DNA from: an uncultured Flavobacteriaceae bacterium
GTDB taxonomy: Bacteria; Bacteroidota; Bacteroidia; Flavobacteriales; Flavobacteriaceae
Reading direction: 5' to 3'
DNA: 64,000 bases
NCBI GenBank assembly: GCA_947494565.1
Contig: CANLVG010000001.1
Span: 434,001 to 498,000 of the forward strand
This document shows positions 8,848-18,009 of this stretch, in pieces. Below the pieces are notes generated by a model that had not been told where the DNA came from, made no database searches, and worked only from the letters and a program-made list of their open reading frames with translations. Numbering within the stretch: position 1 is the stretch's first letter; each line of letters starts with the position of its first letter. The translations under genes were made by a program, and so were the position numbers.

Positions 8848-10827
8848 TTATTTGCGCATTGCGGTCGCGTTGAATCGTTGCAGTCCCGTATTCAACCAAT
8901 TCAAATAGGTGTCCCTATCGGTATATTGCACCGCAGCATTCAAGACTTCCAAATCTGGTGATAACAATACATAGTAAGGTTGTGAAGCGGCATTGAAGTT
9001 CAGCGTTTGAAAAGTTCCCCACTTCTGCCCTACTGTCTCGATACTTTTAACCCTACCGGATTCATACTGAAAATCAAATTGCAGTGCTTCGGGAAGCTCT
9101 TTTCGGTCATCTACGTATAGTGATATCAGTACGTACTCTTCTTTGATGATAGGATAAATATCGGCTTCGCTCCATACATTTTCTTCCATTTTTCGGCAAT
9201 TGGCACAGGCCCAACCCGTAAAATCGAGTAGAATGGGCTTGTTTTCTTGATTTGCAAACGCCAAGCCTTCCTCAAAGTCTTTAAAACAATCAAGACCCAA
9301 GGGGCAATCACTTTTCTTCTCGTACACACTGTAAAAATCGGGTGGAAGGATTCCGCTCAAAAGTTTTAAATCGACGGTGTTTACTAACCCGAGTGCCAAA
9401 TACACCGTAAAGGCCAAACTTAAGAACGCGGTAATCTTTCGGCCTGGAGACAGTTTTTTCTTCGGACCATCATGTGGAAATCGGAACAAGCCGAAAAGAT
9501 ACCCGGTGAGCAAAAGCCCAAGAATAATCCAGATACCAACAAAGACTTCCCGTTTAAGCCATCCCAAATGTCCGACGAGATCAGCATTCGATAAGAACTT
9601 AAAAGCGAATCCGAGTTCGATGAATCCTAGTACCACTTTTACAGTGGTCATCCAACCGCCTGATTTCGGCAAGGAATTCAGCCATGCTGGAAACAAGGCA
9701 AACAAAGCAAATGGCAAGGCCAAGGCCAAACCGAAACCGGTAATACCCGCAGATAGGTTTGTTGCCAAATCTCCTTCGGAGAGGACGGTTCCTCCCAATA
9801 ACAATCCTAGAATAGGTCCGGTGCAGGAAAACGAAACTATGGCCAAGGTGACCGCCATAAAAAATATCCCTATTGCGCCCCCTACCTTAGTGGAAGCGGA
9901 ATCCATGGTATTGCCCCAAGAGTTCGGTAAGGTCAATTCATAGTATCCAAAAAAGGAAAAGGCAAAAAAGATGAATATCACAAAGAATAGGATGTTCAAC
10001 CACATATTGGTGGAAATCGTATTCAAGATTTGAGAATCGATCGAATCAAAAGCATGAAAGGGCAGACTGAGCAGAAAATAGATCAACACGATAAAAAAAC
10101 CATAGAGCAAGGCATTAAAAATGCCCTTTGATTTGTTCTGGGATTGTTTCGTGAAAAAGGACACGGTCAAGGGAATCATCGGAAATACGCAGGGCGTTAA
10201 CAACGCGATCAGCCCCCCTAAAAAGCCCAATCCGAAAATACCCCAGATACCAGACCCTTTGGCACTTACCGATCCTTCACCTGTAAGTCGTTCTTTGTTT
10301 TTCAAATCCTTCTTAAGTGCATTGGTCATGGCCAAACTTCGCTTGTCAAGCGCTTTGGTTTCAACGGTCGCCGATCCTCCATCCAAAACAAAATTAAAGT
10401 CGTATTCGCCTTGGATACAGACTTCTTTGCAGACTTGATAAAAAATATTCGCGTCGATTTGACGAACATCAGGATTCAACAGGGCAATTTTTTGCCGGAA
10501 GATGGCTTCCTTTTTGAAGAAGGTTTCATCTACCTCAAAAATATCACTGAACTCCGTTACGGTCTTACTTTCTAAAGTCTCCCCTACCAGTTCGTAGTCG
10601 GTTCCCGCTTTGACAAAAGTAAATTCCGTGGGCAGGGCACCCCCTTCTGGAGTGTGCTGCGAATACACATGCCATCCTTCGAATATTTTGGCCCTGAACA
10701 CCAATTCGTATTCGGTATCCGACACTTGATTCCATTCACTTGACCACAATACGGGGTCCTCATCGGTTTGTGCCACCAGTGTAGTACAGAGAAAAAAAGA
10801 AAAAATAAGTAATGCTATGTGCTTCAT
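8848..10827 (-). CDS. dsbD: DsbD-like protein-disulfide reductase (thiol:disulfide interchange protein)
   Basis: 659 residues with three parts typical of DsbD. After a signal peptide comes a periplasmic immunoglobulin-like domain with the Cys pair C133/C137 (VCKEVC). A membrane domain of about eight helices (residues 195-480) has the two conserved cysteines C213 (LTPCVFP) and C335 (FSCTGP). The C-terminal thioredoxin domain has the active site C541-A-N-C544. The family carries electrons from cytoplasmic thioredoxin to periplasmic disulfide isomerases and cytochrome c maturation. The start codon overlaps the stop of tilS by 4 bp (ATGA), so translation is probably coupled. All six expected cysteines are present, so the relay should work. 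Confidence 0.93.
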   Translation of the reverse strand: MKHIALLIFSFFLCTTLVAQTDEDPVLWSSEWNQVSDTEYELVFRAKIFEGWHVYSQHTPEGGALPTEFTFVKAGTDYELVGETLESKTVTEFSDIFEVDETFFKKEAIFRQKIALLNPDVRQIDANIFYQVCKEVCIQGEYDFNFVLDGGSATVETKALDKRSLAMTNALKKDLKNKERLTGEGSVSAKGSGIWGIFGLGFLGGLIALLTPCVFPMIPLTVSFFTKQSQNKSKGIFNALLYGFFIVLIYFLLSLPFHAFDSIDSQILNTISTNMWLNILFFVIFIFFAFSFFGYYELTLPNSWGNTMDSASTKVGGAIGIFFMAVTLAIVSFSCTGPILGLLLGGTVLSEGDLATNLSAGITGFGLALALPFALFALFPAWLNSLPKSGGWMTTVKVVLGFIELGFAFKFLSNADLVGHLGWLKREVFVGIWIILGLLLTGYLFGLFRFPHDGPKKKLSPGRKITAFLSLAFTVYLALGLVNTVDLKLLSGILPPDFYSVYEKKSDCPLGLDCFKDFEEGLAFANQENKPILLDFTGWACANCRKMEENVWSEADIYPIIKEEYVLISLYVDDRKELPEALQFDFQYESGRVKSIETVGQKWGTFQTLNFNAASQPYYVLLSPDLEVLNAAVQYTDRDTYLNWLNTGLQRFNATAMRK

Positions 10828-12131
10828 TTGACGTACGTAAACCTTAGTATATTTTTAGAATGACCTGAAACCTTAAATCGATTATCGGCGCGTTGTCCCA
10901 CAATCCAGACAATATCCTCACCAGAGCAAACGAGCCATTGTTTTTCTTTCGTGATCATATCCACTTTTTCGTCTTTGAAAAATTTGGATACTTTTTTCTT
11001 TCCGACCATCCCGAATGGATAAAAATAGTCGCCTTTTTTCCAATTCCTGACTATCAGTGGATATTTTAACGATGATTTATCAACGTATAGTATATTTTTC
11101 GAAGTGAGACCTATAGCACTGACCTCGGAAACCATCAAATGAATCGGTACTTTGATTTCACTGACCCCCTCATGAATCAGATATGAATGCGAAGGCTTTT
11201 CCCCTAATTCGGAAAGGAGCAGATGCGCTCGGTCCCTTACCAATCTGTGGGTCTTGGAGTGTACTTCCTTACCACTCATTCCATGCAGCAGACCCTCGAT
11301 ATCCTTCCATGCCTTGAAACCATAGGTATCGAACAAGGCGTGGAGGTAATCACCAATGGGTTCTAATTGTAACAAGTCGTCAATAGAAATTCGGATATAG
11401 TTTTCTTCCGTTAAAAATAATTTCGATTTCAATAAACGAATATAGTCTTCGAGCATCTTGGCAGAACCGGAAAGATGGGATTGTGTCTTCTGAAAATTGT
11501 TCAAAAAAGTAGGATGCAGTTCCTTCAATTTGGGTACAACTTCGAGTCGGATTTTGTTCCTCAAATGTACCGTTTCTTGATTTGAGCTATCCTCTCTCCA
11601 AGTGAAACCTTCCGTTTTTGCAAACTCTAAAAGTTGAGATCTGCTAAAAGGCAGAAGTGGTCGCACGACGGACACCGTCGAACTCGGTATCCCTTTTAGA
11701 CCAGTGATACCTGTTCCTCGCGATAGATTGATCAGAAAAGTTTCCAGGGAGTCGTCGGAATGATGTGCCGTAACCAAAATTTCCAAGTCGCTCTCCTTCA
11801 TAAGTTCGGCGAACCAAGCATAGCGTAATTCACGGGCGGCCATTTCAATAGAAACTTGATTTCCATAAACATAATCCATTGTATCAAAATGAGTTACAAA
11901 CAGTTGAACACCTAGCGTGTTCGCCAACTCCCTGACGAAACCTTCGTCTTGGTCGCTTTCGGCACCTCTCAAATTGAAGTTGCAATGTGCCAAGACAAAT
12001 TGCAGCCCGGCGCGGTGGCATAAATGGGCTAAGACCGTACTATCCAACCCGCCACTACATGCCAGTAAAAACTTTCGTTCTTTTAAAGCGGGATATCGCC
12101 CTTGTATATATTCTTGAAATTCGGCTAACAC
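10824..12131 (-). CDS. tilS: tRNA(Ile)-lysidine synthase
   Basis: 435 residues. The N-terminal PP-loop ATPase motif CSGGLDST (residues 24-31) begins the N-type ATP pyrophosphatase domain; a TilS substrate-binding region and a C-terminal domain follow, the latter with VRNWKKGDYFYPFGMVGKKK and KVSKFFKDEKV. TilS adds lysine to C34 of tRNA-Ile(CAU) so that it reads AUA rather than AUG; it is essential in nearly all bacteria. Length is normal for the family. It lies 12 bp downstream of the alpha/beta hydrolase gene and overlaps dsbD by 4 bp, forming part of a long minus-strand run with pabB. Confidence 0.95.
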   Translation of the reverse strand: MLAEFQEYIQGRYPALKERKFLLACSGGLDSTVLAHLCHRAGLQFVLAHCNFNLRGAESDQDEGFVRELANTLGVQLFVTHFDTMDYVYGNQVSIEMAARELRYAWFAELMKESDLEILVTAHHSDDSLETFLINLSRGTGITGLKGIPSSTVSVVRPLLPFSRSQLLEFAKTEGFTWREDSSNQETVHLRNKIRLEVVPKLKELHPTFLNNFQKTQSHLSGSAKMLEDYIRLLKSKLFLTEENYIRISIDDLLQLEPIGDYLHALFDTYGFKAWKDIEGLLHGMSGKEVHSKTHRLVRDRAHLLLSELGEKPSHSYLIHEGVSEIKVPIHLMVSEVSAIGLTSKNILYVDKSSLKYPLIVRNWKKGDYFYPFGMVGKKKVSKFFKDEKVDMITKEKQWLVCSGEDIVWIVGQRADNRFKVSGHSKNILRFTYVK

Positions 12132-12143
12132 AGCTCAAAGGTA

Positions 12144-12971
12144 TCAAACAATTCGCTCTTTCAACCAGCCGCTTATGCATACCAATAACTCCTCTCGACA
12201 GCTATCATGATGAAGTTCATGATAGGCACCTTCAAATAACCGCAAATCGGTGCTATTTGAATGCTCATGAAACGCTTTGGTTCCCTCTTGGTCAATGATC
12301 ATATCTCCCGAGCCATGGCACAATAGCGTATCAATATGTAACTGCTGTGCATGGGTAATGGCCCACTCCCCGGCCTCGATGACCGGAAACGAAAACATCG
12401 GGCTGACCAGATCATGCACTAGGGGATCCCTACGGTACGCCTCAACTTCATCTTGAATTCTAGATATTGCGTTGGGATCAAGACCAGAAGACAGCGTGAT
12501 CGATGGTGCGATGCGCATCATCAATTTGCCCAACACCAATTTCCATTTGGGCGGTTTGAATGCCAATCTCAAAAATGGGCTAGTCGCTATTACCCCTGTT
12601 ATCCCTGCTTTGTTTCGCAAGGCGTAATTCAATACTAAATTACCGCCCATACTATGGCCATAGAGAAAAAACGGTACCTGTGGGTAAAGGGTTCTTGCTC
12701 GCGAAACGATGGTATCCAAAATCTCAATCAGAAGGGTATAACCCGAACAATGTCCTCTTTTGCCACTAGACTTGCCATGCCCGACCTGGTCATAGAGTAC
12801 GACTGCCAATGATCCGTCGACCAAGGTCGGGACCACACTGTCAACATACCTACCTGAATGCTCGCCCATGCCATGAACCAATACAACAACTCCTTTCACC
12901 CTTTCCGGGGCGCTACTTCTGATGAAGATTTTAGTATTGGATACTTCTAAGTGGGACTTTTGAAATTTCAT
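12144..12971 (-). CDS. alpha/beta hydrolase, monoacylglycerol-lipase/lysophospholipase-like
   Basis: 275 residues without a signal peptide, so cytoplasmic. The oxyanion segment VLVHGMGEHSGRY, the nucleophile elbow GHSMGG (Ser107), the acid loop CHGSGDMIID and the terminal His in AYHELHHD form a complete triad in the order of the Hydrolase_4 / serine aminopeptidase S33 group, which includes monoacylglycerol lipases. It hydrolyses an ester, probably of a lysolipid or monoacylglycerol; substrate cannot be fixed from sequence. It lies 3 bp downstream of pabB and 12 bp upstream of tilS on the same strand, so it is probably co-transcribed. Confidence 0.88.
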   Translation of the reverse strand: MKFQKSHLEVSNTKIFIRSSAPERVKGVVVLVHGMGEHSGRYVDSVVPTLVDGSLAVVLYDQVGHGKSSGKRGHCSGYTLLIEILDTIVSRARTLYPQVPFFLYGHSMGGNLVLNYALRNKAGITGVIATSPFLRLAFKPPKWKLVLGKLMMRIAPSITLSSGLDPNAISRIQDEVEAYRRDPLVHDLVSPMFSFPVIEAGEWAITHAQQLHIDTLLCHGSGDMIIDQEGTKAFHEHSNSTDLRLFEGAYHELHHDSCREELLVCISGWLKERIV

Positions 12972-12974
12972 AGA

Positions 12975-14285
12975 TCATCCTTTTCGTGACTCTTCCAACA
13001 CCTCACGCATGGCCTTGGCTTTTAAGAGGCATTCCTCGTATTCGTTTTCAGGTATCGATTTCGCTGTTATGGCACTACCTACTGAGAAAGATACGTATCT
13101 TTTATTTTGGTTATACAGAATACTGCGGATGATAACATTGAAATCAAAATCTCCATCAGGTGCAAAATATCCGACCGCTCCGCTGTATACACCTCGTTTA
13201 AAGGATTCCAGTTCCTCAATGATCTTCATGGCCGAAACCTTGGGTGCTCCGGTCATACTACCCATAGGAAATGTGTGTTTGATGATATCTACCGGTTTTT
13301 CATTTGCCTTGACCTTGGCACTAACCGTGGACACCATTTGATGCACCTGTTCAAAGGAATATACCCCACAGAGTTCTTCTACCGTCACAGAGCCTTTTAA
13401 AGCATTTTTCGCCAAGTCATTGCGGACTAAATCTACAATCATGATGTTCTCGGCACGTTCCTTTTCATCATGTTGTAAGGTTGATTTCAAACGCTGGTCT
13501 TCATCTCTTTGGGAGGAGCGCCTAGCGGTACCTTTTATCGGTTGCGAAATGACCTTGTCTCCCAATTTTTTGAGGTAGCGCTCCGGGGAAGCCGATAAGA
13601 CATATTGATTCTGAAGCCTGAGATAGGTGGCAAAAGGCGGTTTCGAAATAGCATTGAGCTGTTGGTAGGTCTCCAAGGGTTCAATTTCCGTGTCCTCGGC
13701 ATAAAACTCTTGACAAAAATTGGCTTCATAAATATCACCACGATGTATATGCGCCAACATCCGATGGACTCGTTTGAAATACTCATCCTTAAAAATTCGC
13801 ATGCGTATACGAATAGGAACAACGGACGGTTCTTGAACCGTTGGGACCGTTTTCAAGCTTAAAACCGATTTAAAATCGGTCTCGATTTCGTCAGAAACCA
13901 TATTGAGGTATTTGAAACATACTTCAGTACCTGAAATACTAATGATCCGCTTGGGCTGAAAAAAAAAGAGGTCTGGAAAATCGAGTTCGTCAAAATTATC
14001 AGAGGTCAAATTCTCCACATCATTTTTGAGATCATACGACAGGTAGCCAAAAATCCAATCCTTTGTCCTACTTTGATACTCCTCCAAATTCATGAAGGCG
14101 TCTGTGCTATCGCTGATTATGGAGGTCAAAGCGTCAGCTGCCAATAGCGCATCGAAAGAAGTATAGCGCGTTTCGTGTTCATTACTGTCCAACCAAACTA
14201 TTTCTTCAAATTGTTGTGCCCATTCGAGCACCGCCGCCTTGAATTTTAGGATGTCATCGACCTTGAAATTGATCTCCTTCCGCAC
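12975..14285 (-). CDS. pabB: aminodeoxychorismate synthase component I
   Basis: 436 residues of the chorismate-binding family. The motif PIKGTARR has Lys251 at the position that separates PabB (PIKGT) from anthranilate synthase TrpE (PIAGT); this Lys forms a covalent intermediate in PabB. Other family motifs are ERAENIMIVDLVRNDL and GSMTGAPKVSAM. With a glutamine amidotransferase subunit it converts chorismate to 4-amino-4-deoxychorismate on the way to p-aminobenzoate and folate. No pabA or pabC lies next to it, so partners must be elsewhere. It lies 5 bp after the FMN reductase gene on the same strand. Confidence 0.92.
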   Translation of the reverse strand: MRKEINFKVDDILKFKAAVLEWAQQFEEIVWLDSNEHETRYTSFDALLAADALTSIISDSTDAFMNLEEYQSRTKDWIFGYLSYDLKNDVENLTSDNFDELDFPDLFFFQPKRIISISGTEVCFKYLNMVSDEIETDFKSVLSLKTVPTVQEPSVVPIRIRMRIFKDEYFKRVHRMLAHIHRGDIYEANFCQEFYAEDTEIEPLETYQQLNAISKPPFATYLRLQNQYVLSASPERYLKKLGDKVISQPIKGTARRSSQRDEDQRLKSTLQHDEKERAENIMIVDLVRNDLAKNALKGSVTVEELCGVYSFEQVHQMVSTVSAKVKANEKPVDIIKHTFPMGSMTGAPKVSAMKIIEELESFKRGVYSGAVGYFAPDGDFDFNVIIRSILYNQNKRYVSFSVGSAITAKSIPENEYEECLLKAKAMREVLEESRKG

Positions 14286-14290
14286 TACTC

Positions 14291-14824
14291 TTAAAGCTTA
14301 GCGATAAGGGAGTTTATCGCCTCATTCCATTCCTCGTGTAACGTCTGGTCAAGAATGCCTTTTTCTGCGTCGAAATTCGTATGGAATGACGGTAAGGAGA
14401 AGGTGGCCACGACATCTGCGCCAAACCTGACCAGTATGTTTTCACTAATTTCAAGAGCACTTTTCCCTCCTCTTTTTCCGGGGGAAGTAGAAAGTAGTAG
14501 CACTTTTTTTTCCTTGATAAAGTTCCGTTCTAGACGGGATAACCAATCGATCAAGTTTTTAAAATAGGCCGATGGGTTGCTGTTATGTTCATTTACCGAA
14601 ATTAGGATGCCATCAGCGCCCTGTATATCATCTTTCAATTCAATCAACGAATTAGAGAAGCCATGCTCACGCTCATAATCCTCACTATACATAGGAAATG
14701 GGCAATTTGCCATATTGAGCACTTGAATTGTATGATCAGGAATCCGTGAAGTTGTATAGCGTATGAGCTTTAGGTTAATCGAAGTACTTGAATTACTGCC
14801 TGCAAAGGCCAATAGATTCGCCAT
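14291..14824 (-). CDS. NADPH-dependent FMN reductase family protein
   Basis: 177 residues from the ATG at 14824. The frame is open further upstream to 15040, but the flavodoxin-like beta-1 strand and phosphate loop (NLLAFAGSNSSTSIN) start three residues after this Met, and a longer start would overlap the divergent acyltransferase gene; this start is therefore preferred. The second motif, LLLSTSPGKRGG (around residues 110-121), fits the SPGxxGG loop of NADPH-dependent FMN reductases/azoreductase-like proteins. Such enzymes use NADPH to reduce flavin or quinones in the cytoplasm. It is the first gene of the minus-strand run through pabB and tilS. Substrate unknown. Confidence 0.88.
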   Translation of the reverse strand: MANLLAFAGSNSSTSINLKLIRYTTSRIPDHTIQVLNMANCPFPMYSEDYEREHGFSNSLIELKDDIQGADGILISVNEHNSNPSAYFKNLIDWLSRLERNFIKEKKVLLLSTSPGKRGGKSALEISENILVRFGADVVATFSLPSFHTNFDAEKGILDQTLHEEWNEAINSLIAKL

Positions 14825-14962
14825 AATACCGTTTAAGAGGTTCGCAGAACGAAAATACCGCAAATACTGCTTTTCTGCGACAATTTTAGCTAATTTTGCC
14901 CAAAAAGCATCCAAACCCGCTGTAAAACAAGTATATAGACCGTTAAAAGCCTGCGATTCAAG

Positions 14963-16138
14963 TTGGAAAAGAAAAGTACAAGACTCTATTTTATCGATGC
15001 CATTCGTGCATGGGCCATTTTGATGATGCTGCAAGGCCACTTTGTGGATGGGCTTCTCGATACTGCCTTTCGAGATACTTCAAACTCAGGGTACTTACTT
15101 TGGAAGTATTTCAGGGGAATAACAGCACCCGTATTCTTTACGGTATCCGGATTCATTTTCACCTATTTGCTAATCAAGGTCCCGCAAAAGGGATTTGAAA
15201 ACCCACGGGTCAAAAAAGGTCTTAAACGGGGGCTCGAATTATTGTTTATAGGGTATTTATTACGATTGAACCTTGGGGGACTCCTACAGGGAAAGCTCTA
15301 TGATACCTTCTTTCTGGTGGATGTTTTACATTGTATCGGTCTATCGCTTTTGGTCATCATTGGCATGTACCTCATCACCTACACCAGAAAAGCATTTCTT
15401 TTCCCGCTGGCTTTGGTCTCGCTCACGCTTTTACTTTTCACTTTTGAACCGGCGTATGCTGCGACAACGTTCAGTGCAATCCCAGATGCATTTGCCAATT
15501 ATTTGACCCGAGCTAACGGTTCGGTGTTCACCATTATACCTTGGTTGGGCTACACCACATTCGGCGCCTTTGTTTCATTGTTGTTCAACAAATACAAGGA
15601 ACGAGAACAACTTTACTCCTGGGCCATCCCCATCGCAGTGGTTTTCGGACTTAGCTTGATTTTTCTGTCTTCCGACTTCTTTGTGGTACTATCTGAACTT
15701 ACTGGCATTCCGTTGTTCCTATCAATTTCCTTGAACAACTACCTCTTCATTCGACTAGGTGATGTTTGTATTGCATTTGCCATTTTCATGTTAATTCGAA
15801 AGTGGTTGACCAATCGTACTTTCTTGAAAATCGGTCAAAGTACGCTTTCCATATATGTTATTCATTTTATCATCCTATATGGCAGTTTCACGGGACTTGG
15901 ATTATACCGCTTTTTCCATCATTCCCTCTCTCCTGCTGTGACTATTTCAGGTGCTATCGCCTTTATGGTCGTTTGCTCATTTACGGCCTTGCTTTACGAA
16001 AGGCACAAGTTGGTCATAAAGGAAAATATTCGCAACAGTCTTCACCTGACTTGGACGACAGCGGAACCTTTCTTAAGAAACGTCATTTCAAAAACCAAAG
16101 TACTCCTCCTGAAACTATTTGGATTCGTTAAAAATTAA
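14963..16138 (+). CDS. membrane acyltransferase family protein (acyltransferase-3 / DUF1624-like), TTG start
   Basis: 391 residues with about ten hydrophobic segments. The N-terminus RLYFIDAIRAWAILMMLQGH has the conserved Arg/Asp and His pattern of membrane acyltransferases; FRGITAPVFFTVSGFIFTYL and KIGQSTLSIYVIHF resemble the heparan-glucosaminide N-acetyltransferase (DUF1624) and acyltransferase-3 groups. These transfer acetyl or other acyl groups from CoA to sugars or lipids at the membrane. The catalytic N-terminus lies only a few residues from the stop that opens the frame, and the only plausible starts are non-ATG: TTG at 14963 is the best (a CTG lies at 14951). It is divergent from the FMN reductase, 138 bp away. 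Acceptor unknown. Confidence 0.8.
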   Translation: MEKKSTRLYFIDAIRAWAILMMLQGHFVDGLLDTAFRDTSNSGYLLWKYFRGITAPVFFTVSGFIFTYLLIKVPQKGFENPRVKKGLKRGLELLFIGYLLRLNLGGLLQGKLYDTFFLVDVLHCIGLSLLVIIGMYLITYTRKAFLFPLALVSLTLLLFTFEPAYAATTFSAIPDAFANYLTRANGSVFTIIPWLGYTTFGAFVSLLFNKYKEREQLYSWAIPIAVVFGLSLIFLSSDFFVVLSELTGIPLFLSISLNNYLFIRLGDVCIAFAIFMLIRKWLTNRTFLKIGQSTLSIYVIHFIILYGSFTGLGLYRFFHHSLSPAVTISGAIAFMVVCSFTALLYERHKLVIKENIRNSLHLTWTTAEPFLRNVISKTKVLLLKLFGFVKN

Positions 16139-16195
16139 CGGCAGGGTACGCTACGGAAAATCATTTTGACTAGCTTTATATCCAAAAATTGGAAT

Positions 16196-16426
16196 ATGAG
16201 CGATACAAAATTCTCCCCGATTGCAGTAGATTTAGAAGAAGGTAAAAAATATGCTTGGTGTACCTGCGGCCATAGTGAAACACAACCCTTTTGTAACGGT
16301 GCGCACCGTGCTGCCAATGCTACTCCCCCCCTGAAGTTCACTTGTGAAGAGCCTAAGGAAGCGTATCTGTGTACCTGTAAAAAAACGGACAATCCTCCTT
16401 ATTGTGATGGATCCCATAATCGATAA
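16196..16426 (+). CDS. double CDGSH iron-sulfur domain protein
   Basis: 76 residues from the ATG at 16196; an in-frame TTG at 16166 would add 10 unconserved residues. Two complete CDGSH motifs are present: CTCGHSETQPFCNGAH (about residues 22-37) and CTCKKTDNPPYCDGSH (about 59-74). Each C-x-C-x8-C-x3-H set should bind one [2Fe-2S] cluster with three Cys and one His. Tandem CDGSH proteins of this size resemble CISD3 and bacterial MiNT-type proteins, which are redox-active cluster carriers in the cytoplasm. The gene lies 57 bp after the acyltransferase and ends at a strong hairpin terminator. Confidence 0.93.
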   Translation: MSDTKFSPIAVDLEEGKKYAWCTCGHSETQPFCNGAHRAANATPPLKFTCEEPKEAYLCTCKKTDNPPYCDGSHNR

Positions 16427-16459
16427 AAAAAGCGCCTTCGTTTGAAGGCGCTTTTTCTT
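16426..16459. terminator. bidirectional intrinsic terminator between CDGSH gene and lpdA
   Basis: A perfect stem: left arm AAAAAAGCGCCTTC (16426-16439), loop GTTT, right arm GAAGGCGCTTTTT (16444-16456). The A-tract on one side and T-tract on the other make it work on both strands, terminating the plus-strand CDGSH gene (stop at 16426) and the convergent lpdA (stop at 16476). Confidence 0.93.
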
Positions 16460-16475
16460 ATGGTGTTGTTCTTAC

Positions 16476-17882
16476 TTAAATATGCAATGCCCGATCATCC
16501 GTGGCCGCTAAGGCAGCCTCTTTTACTGCTTCCGCATATGTCGGATGCGCATGGCTCATACGGGCAATATCTTCGGCTGAAGCTCTAAACTCCATCGCTG
16601 TAACGGCTTCGGTAATCAAATCGGCACATCGAGCTCCGATCATATGCACCCCTAGCACCTCGTCTGTTTCTTTATCGGCCAAAATTTTGACGAAGCCATC
16701 GATATCCATGCTTGCGCGGGCGCGCCCCAAGGCCCGCATAGGAAATTGACCCACTTTATAGGCAACCCCAGCTTCTTTTAGTTCCTCTTCGGTTTTACCT
16801 ACAGCGGCTACTTCTGGCCAAGTATATACTACTCCTGGAATCAAATTATAGTCGATATGGGGTTTTTGTCCCGCTAGGATCTCAGCAACCAAGGTTCCCT
16901 CTTCTTCCGCTTTGTGCGCTAACATGGCGCCTTTGATTACATCACCGATAGCGTAAATATTGGACACATTGGTCTGCAAATGTTCGTTCACCGCTACTCT
17001 TCCCCTATCTTCTGTTTGAACACCAGCGGCTTCAAGATTGAGTCCTTCCGTATAGGCACTCCGCCCTACTGCAACCAAACAATAGTCCGCAGTGAAACTG
17101 ACTTCCTCTCCTTTTTTGTTATCCGCCGTGATGATGACCTCATCACCTTTTCGTTCAACGGACTTGACTTTATGGGAAAGCTGAAATTTCACCTTTTGTT
17201 TTTTCATGGTCTTCATCAGTTCTTTCGAGAGGGCAGAATCCATAGTAGGAATAATACGGTCCATAAACTCGACCACGGTCACTTCTGAGCCTAACCGTTT
17301 ATAAACCTGACCTAACTCAAGACCAATAACACCCCCGCCGATGATGACCATATGCTTGGGAATCTCCTTTAATTTCAATGCCTCGGTAGACGTAATGATA
17401 CGCTCCTTGTCAAGCGCAATAAAAGGCAGGGTCGAAGGTTTTGAACCGGTAGCTATGATAATGTTTTTCGCTTCAATGGTTTCCGTACTACCGTCGTTTT
17501 TTTTGATATCGATATGAGTGGCATCTTTAAAACTTCCTAACCCTTCATACACCGTTATCTTGTTCTTGTCCATCAAAAACTGAATTCCCTTCGTGGTCAT
17601 ATCGACAACGCCTTGCTTACGGGTGATCATTTTTTCAAGATTGACCTTCACTTCCCCAGGAATTTCAATACCGTGCTCTTCAAAGTGCTTTACCGCATCT
17701 TCATAGTGGTGCGAAGAATCGAGCAAAGCCTTAGAAGGAATACATCCAACATTAAGACAAGTGCCTCCCAAAGTCGAATATTTTTCGATTATTGCGGTTT
17801 TCATTCCCAACTGGGCACAGCGTATCGCTGCTACATATCCTCCAGGACCCGAACCTATAACGGCTACATCATATTGCGTCAT
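16476..17882 (-). CDS. lpdA: dihydrolipoyl dehydrogenase (E3)
   Basis: 468 residues, the usual length. The FAD dinucleotide fold GSGPGGY (10-16), the redox disulfide GGTCLNVGC (Cys42/Cys47), the NAD-binding loop GGGVIGLELG and the C-terminal His-Glu pair in HAHPTYAEA are all present. The enzyme reoxidises dihydrolipoamide of pyruvate and 2-oxoglutarate dehydrogenase complexes and the glycine cleavage system, making NADH. It stands alone here, without E1/E2 genes, as common for a shared E3. It converges on the terminator at 16426-16459. Confidence 0.97.
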   Translation of the reverse strand: MTQYDVAVIGSGPGGYVAAIRCAQLGMKTAIIEKYSTLGGTCLNVGCIPSKALLDSSHHYEDAVKHFEEHGIEIPGEVKVNLEKMITRKQGVVDMTTKGIQFLMDKNKITVYEGLGSFKDATHIDIKKNDGSTETIEAKNIIIATGSKPSTLPFIALDKERIITSTEALKLKEIPKHMVIIGGGVIGLELGQVYKRLGSEVTVVEFMDRIIPTMDSALSKELMKTMKKQKVKFQLSHKVKSVERKGDEVIITADNKKGEEVSFTADYCLVAVGRSAYTEGLNLEAAGVQTEDRGRVAVNEHLQTNVSNIYAIGDVIKGAMLAHKAEEEGTLVAEILAGQKPHIDYNLIPGVVYTWPEVAAVGKTEEELKEAGVAYKVGQFPMRALGRARASMDIDGFVKILADKETDEVLGVHMIGARCADLITEAVTAMEFRASAEDIARMSHAHPTYAEAVKEAALAATDDRALHI

Positions 17883-18009
17883 ATCTATTGTTTACTAATG
17901 AATTGTTATATCCAAAAAATGAAGGTACAAAAGTACGAATGTTTTGCCGTTTCCCAATGCGAAGAAAGGCCAACAATACACGAATCGTAACGTTTGTTTC
18001 GTTCGCGGT

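Noticed and set aside
9377-9943. 188-codon plus-strand frame inside dsbD
   Set aside because: Composition is Lys/Pro/Asn-rich shadow sequence of the membrane helices on the other strand; dsbD has every expected motif.
14825-15040. Longer N-terminus for the FMN reductase (start at 15040)
   Set aside because: The extra 72 residues have no family similarity and overlap the divergent acyltransferase gene; the flavin-binding strand starts right after the Met at 14824.
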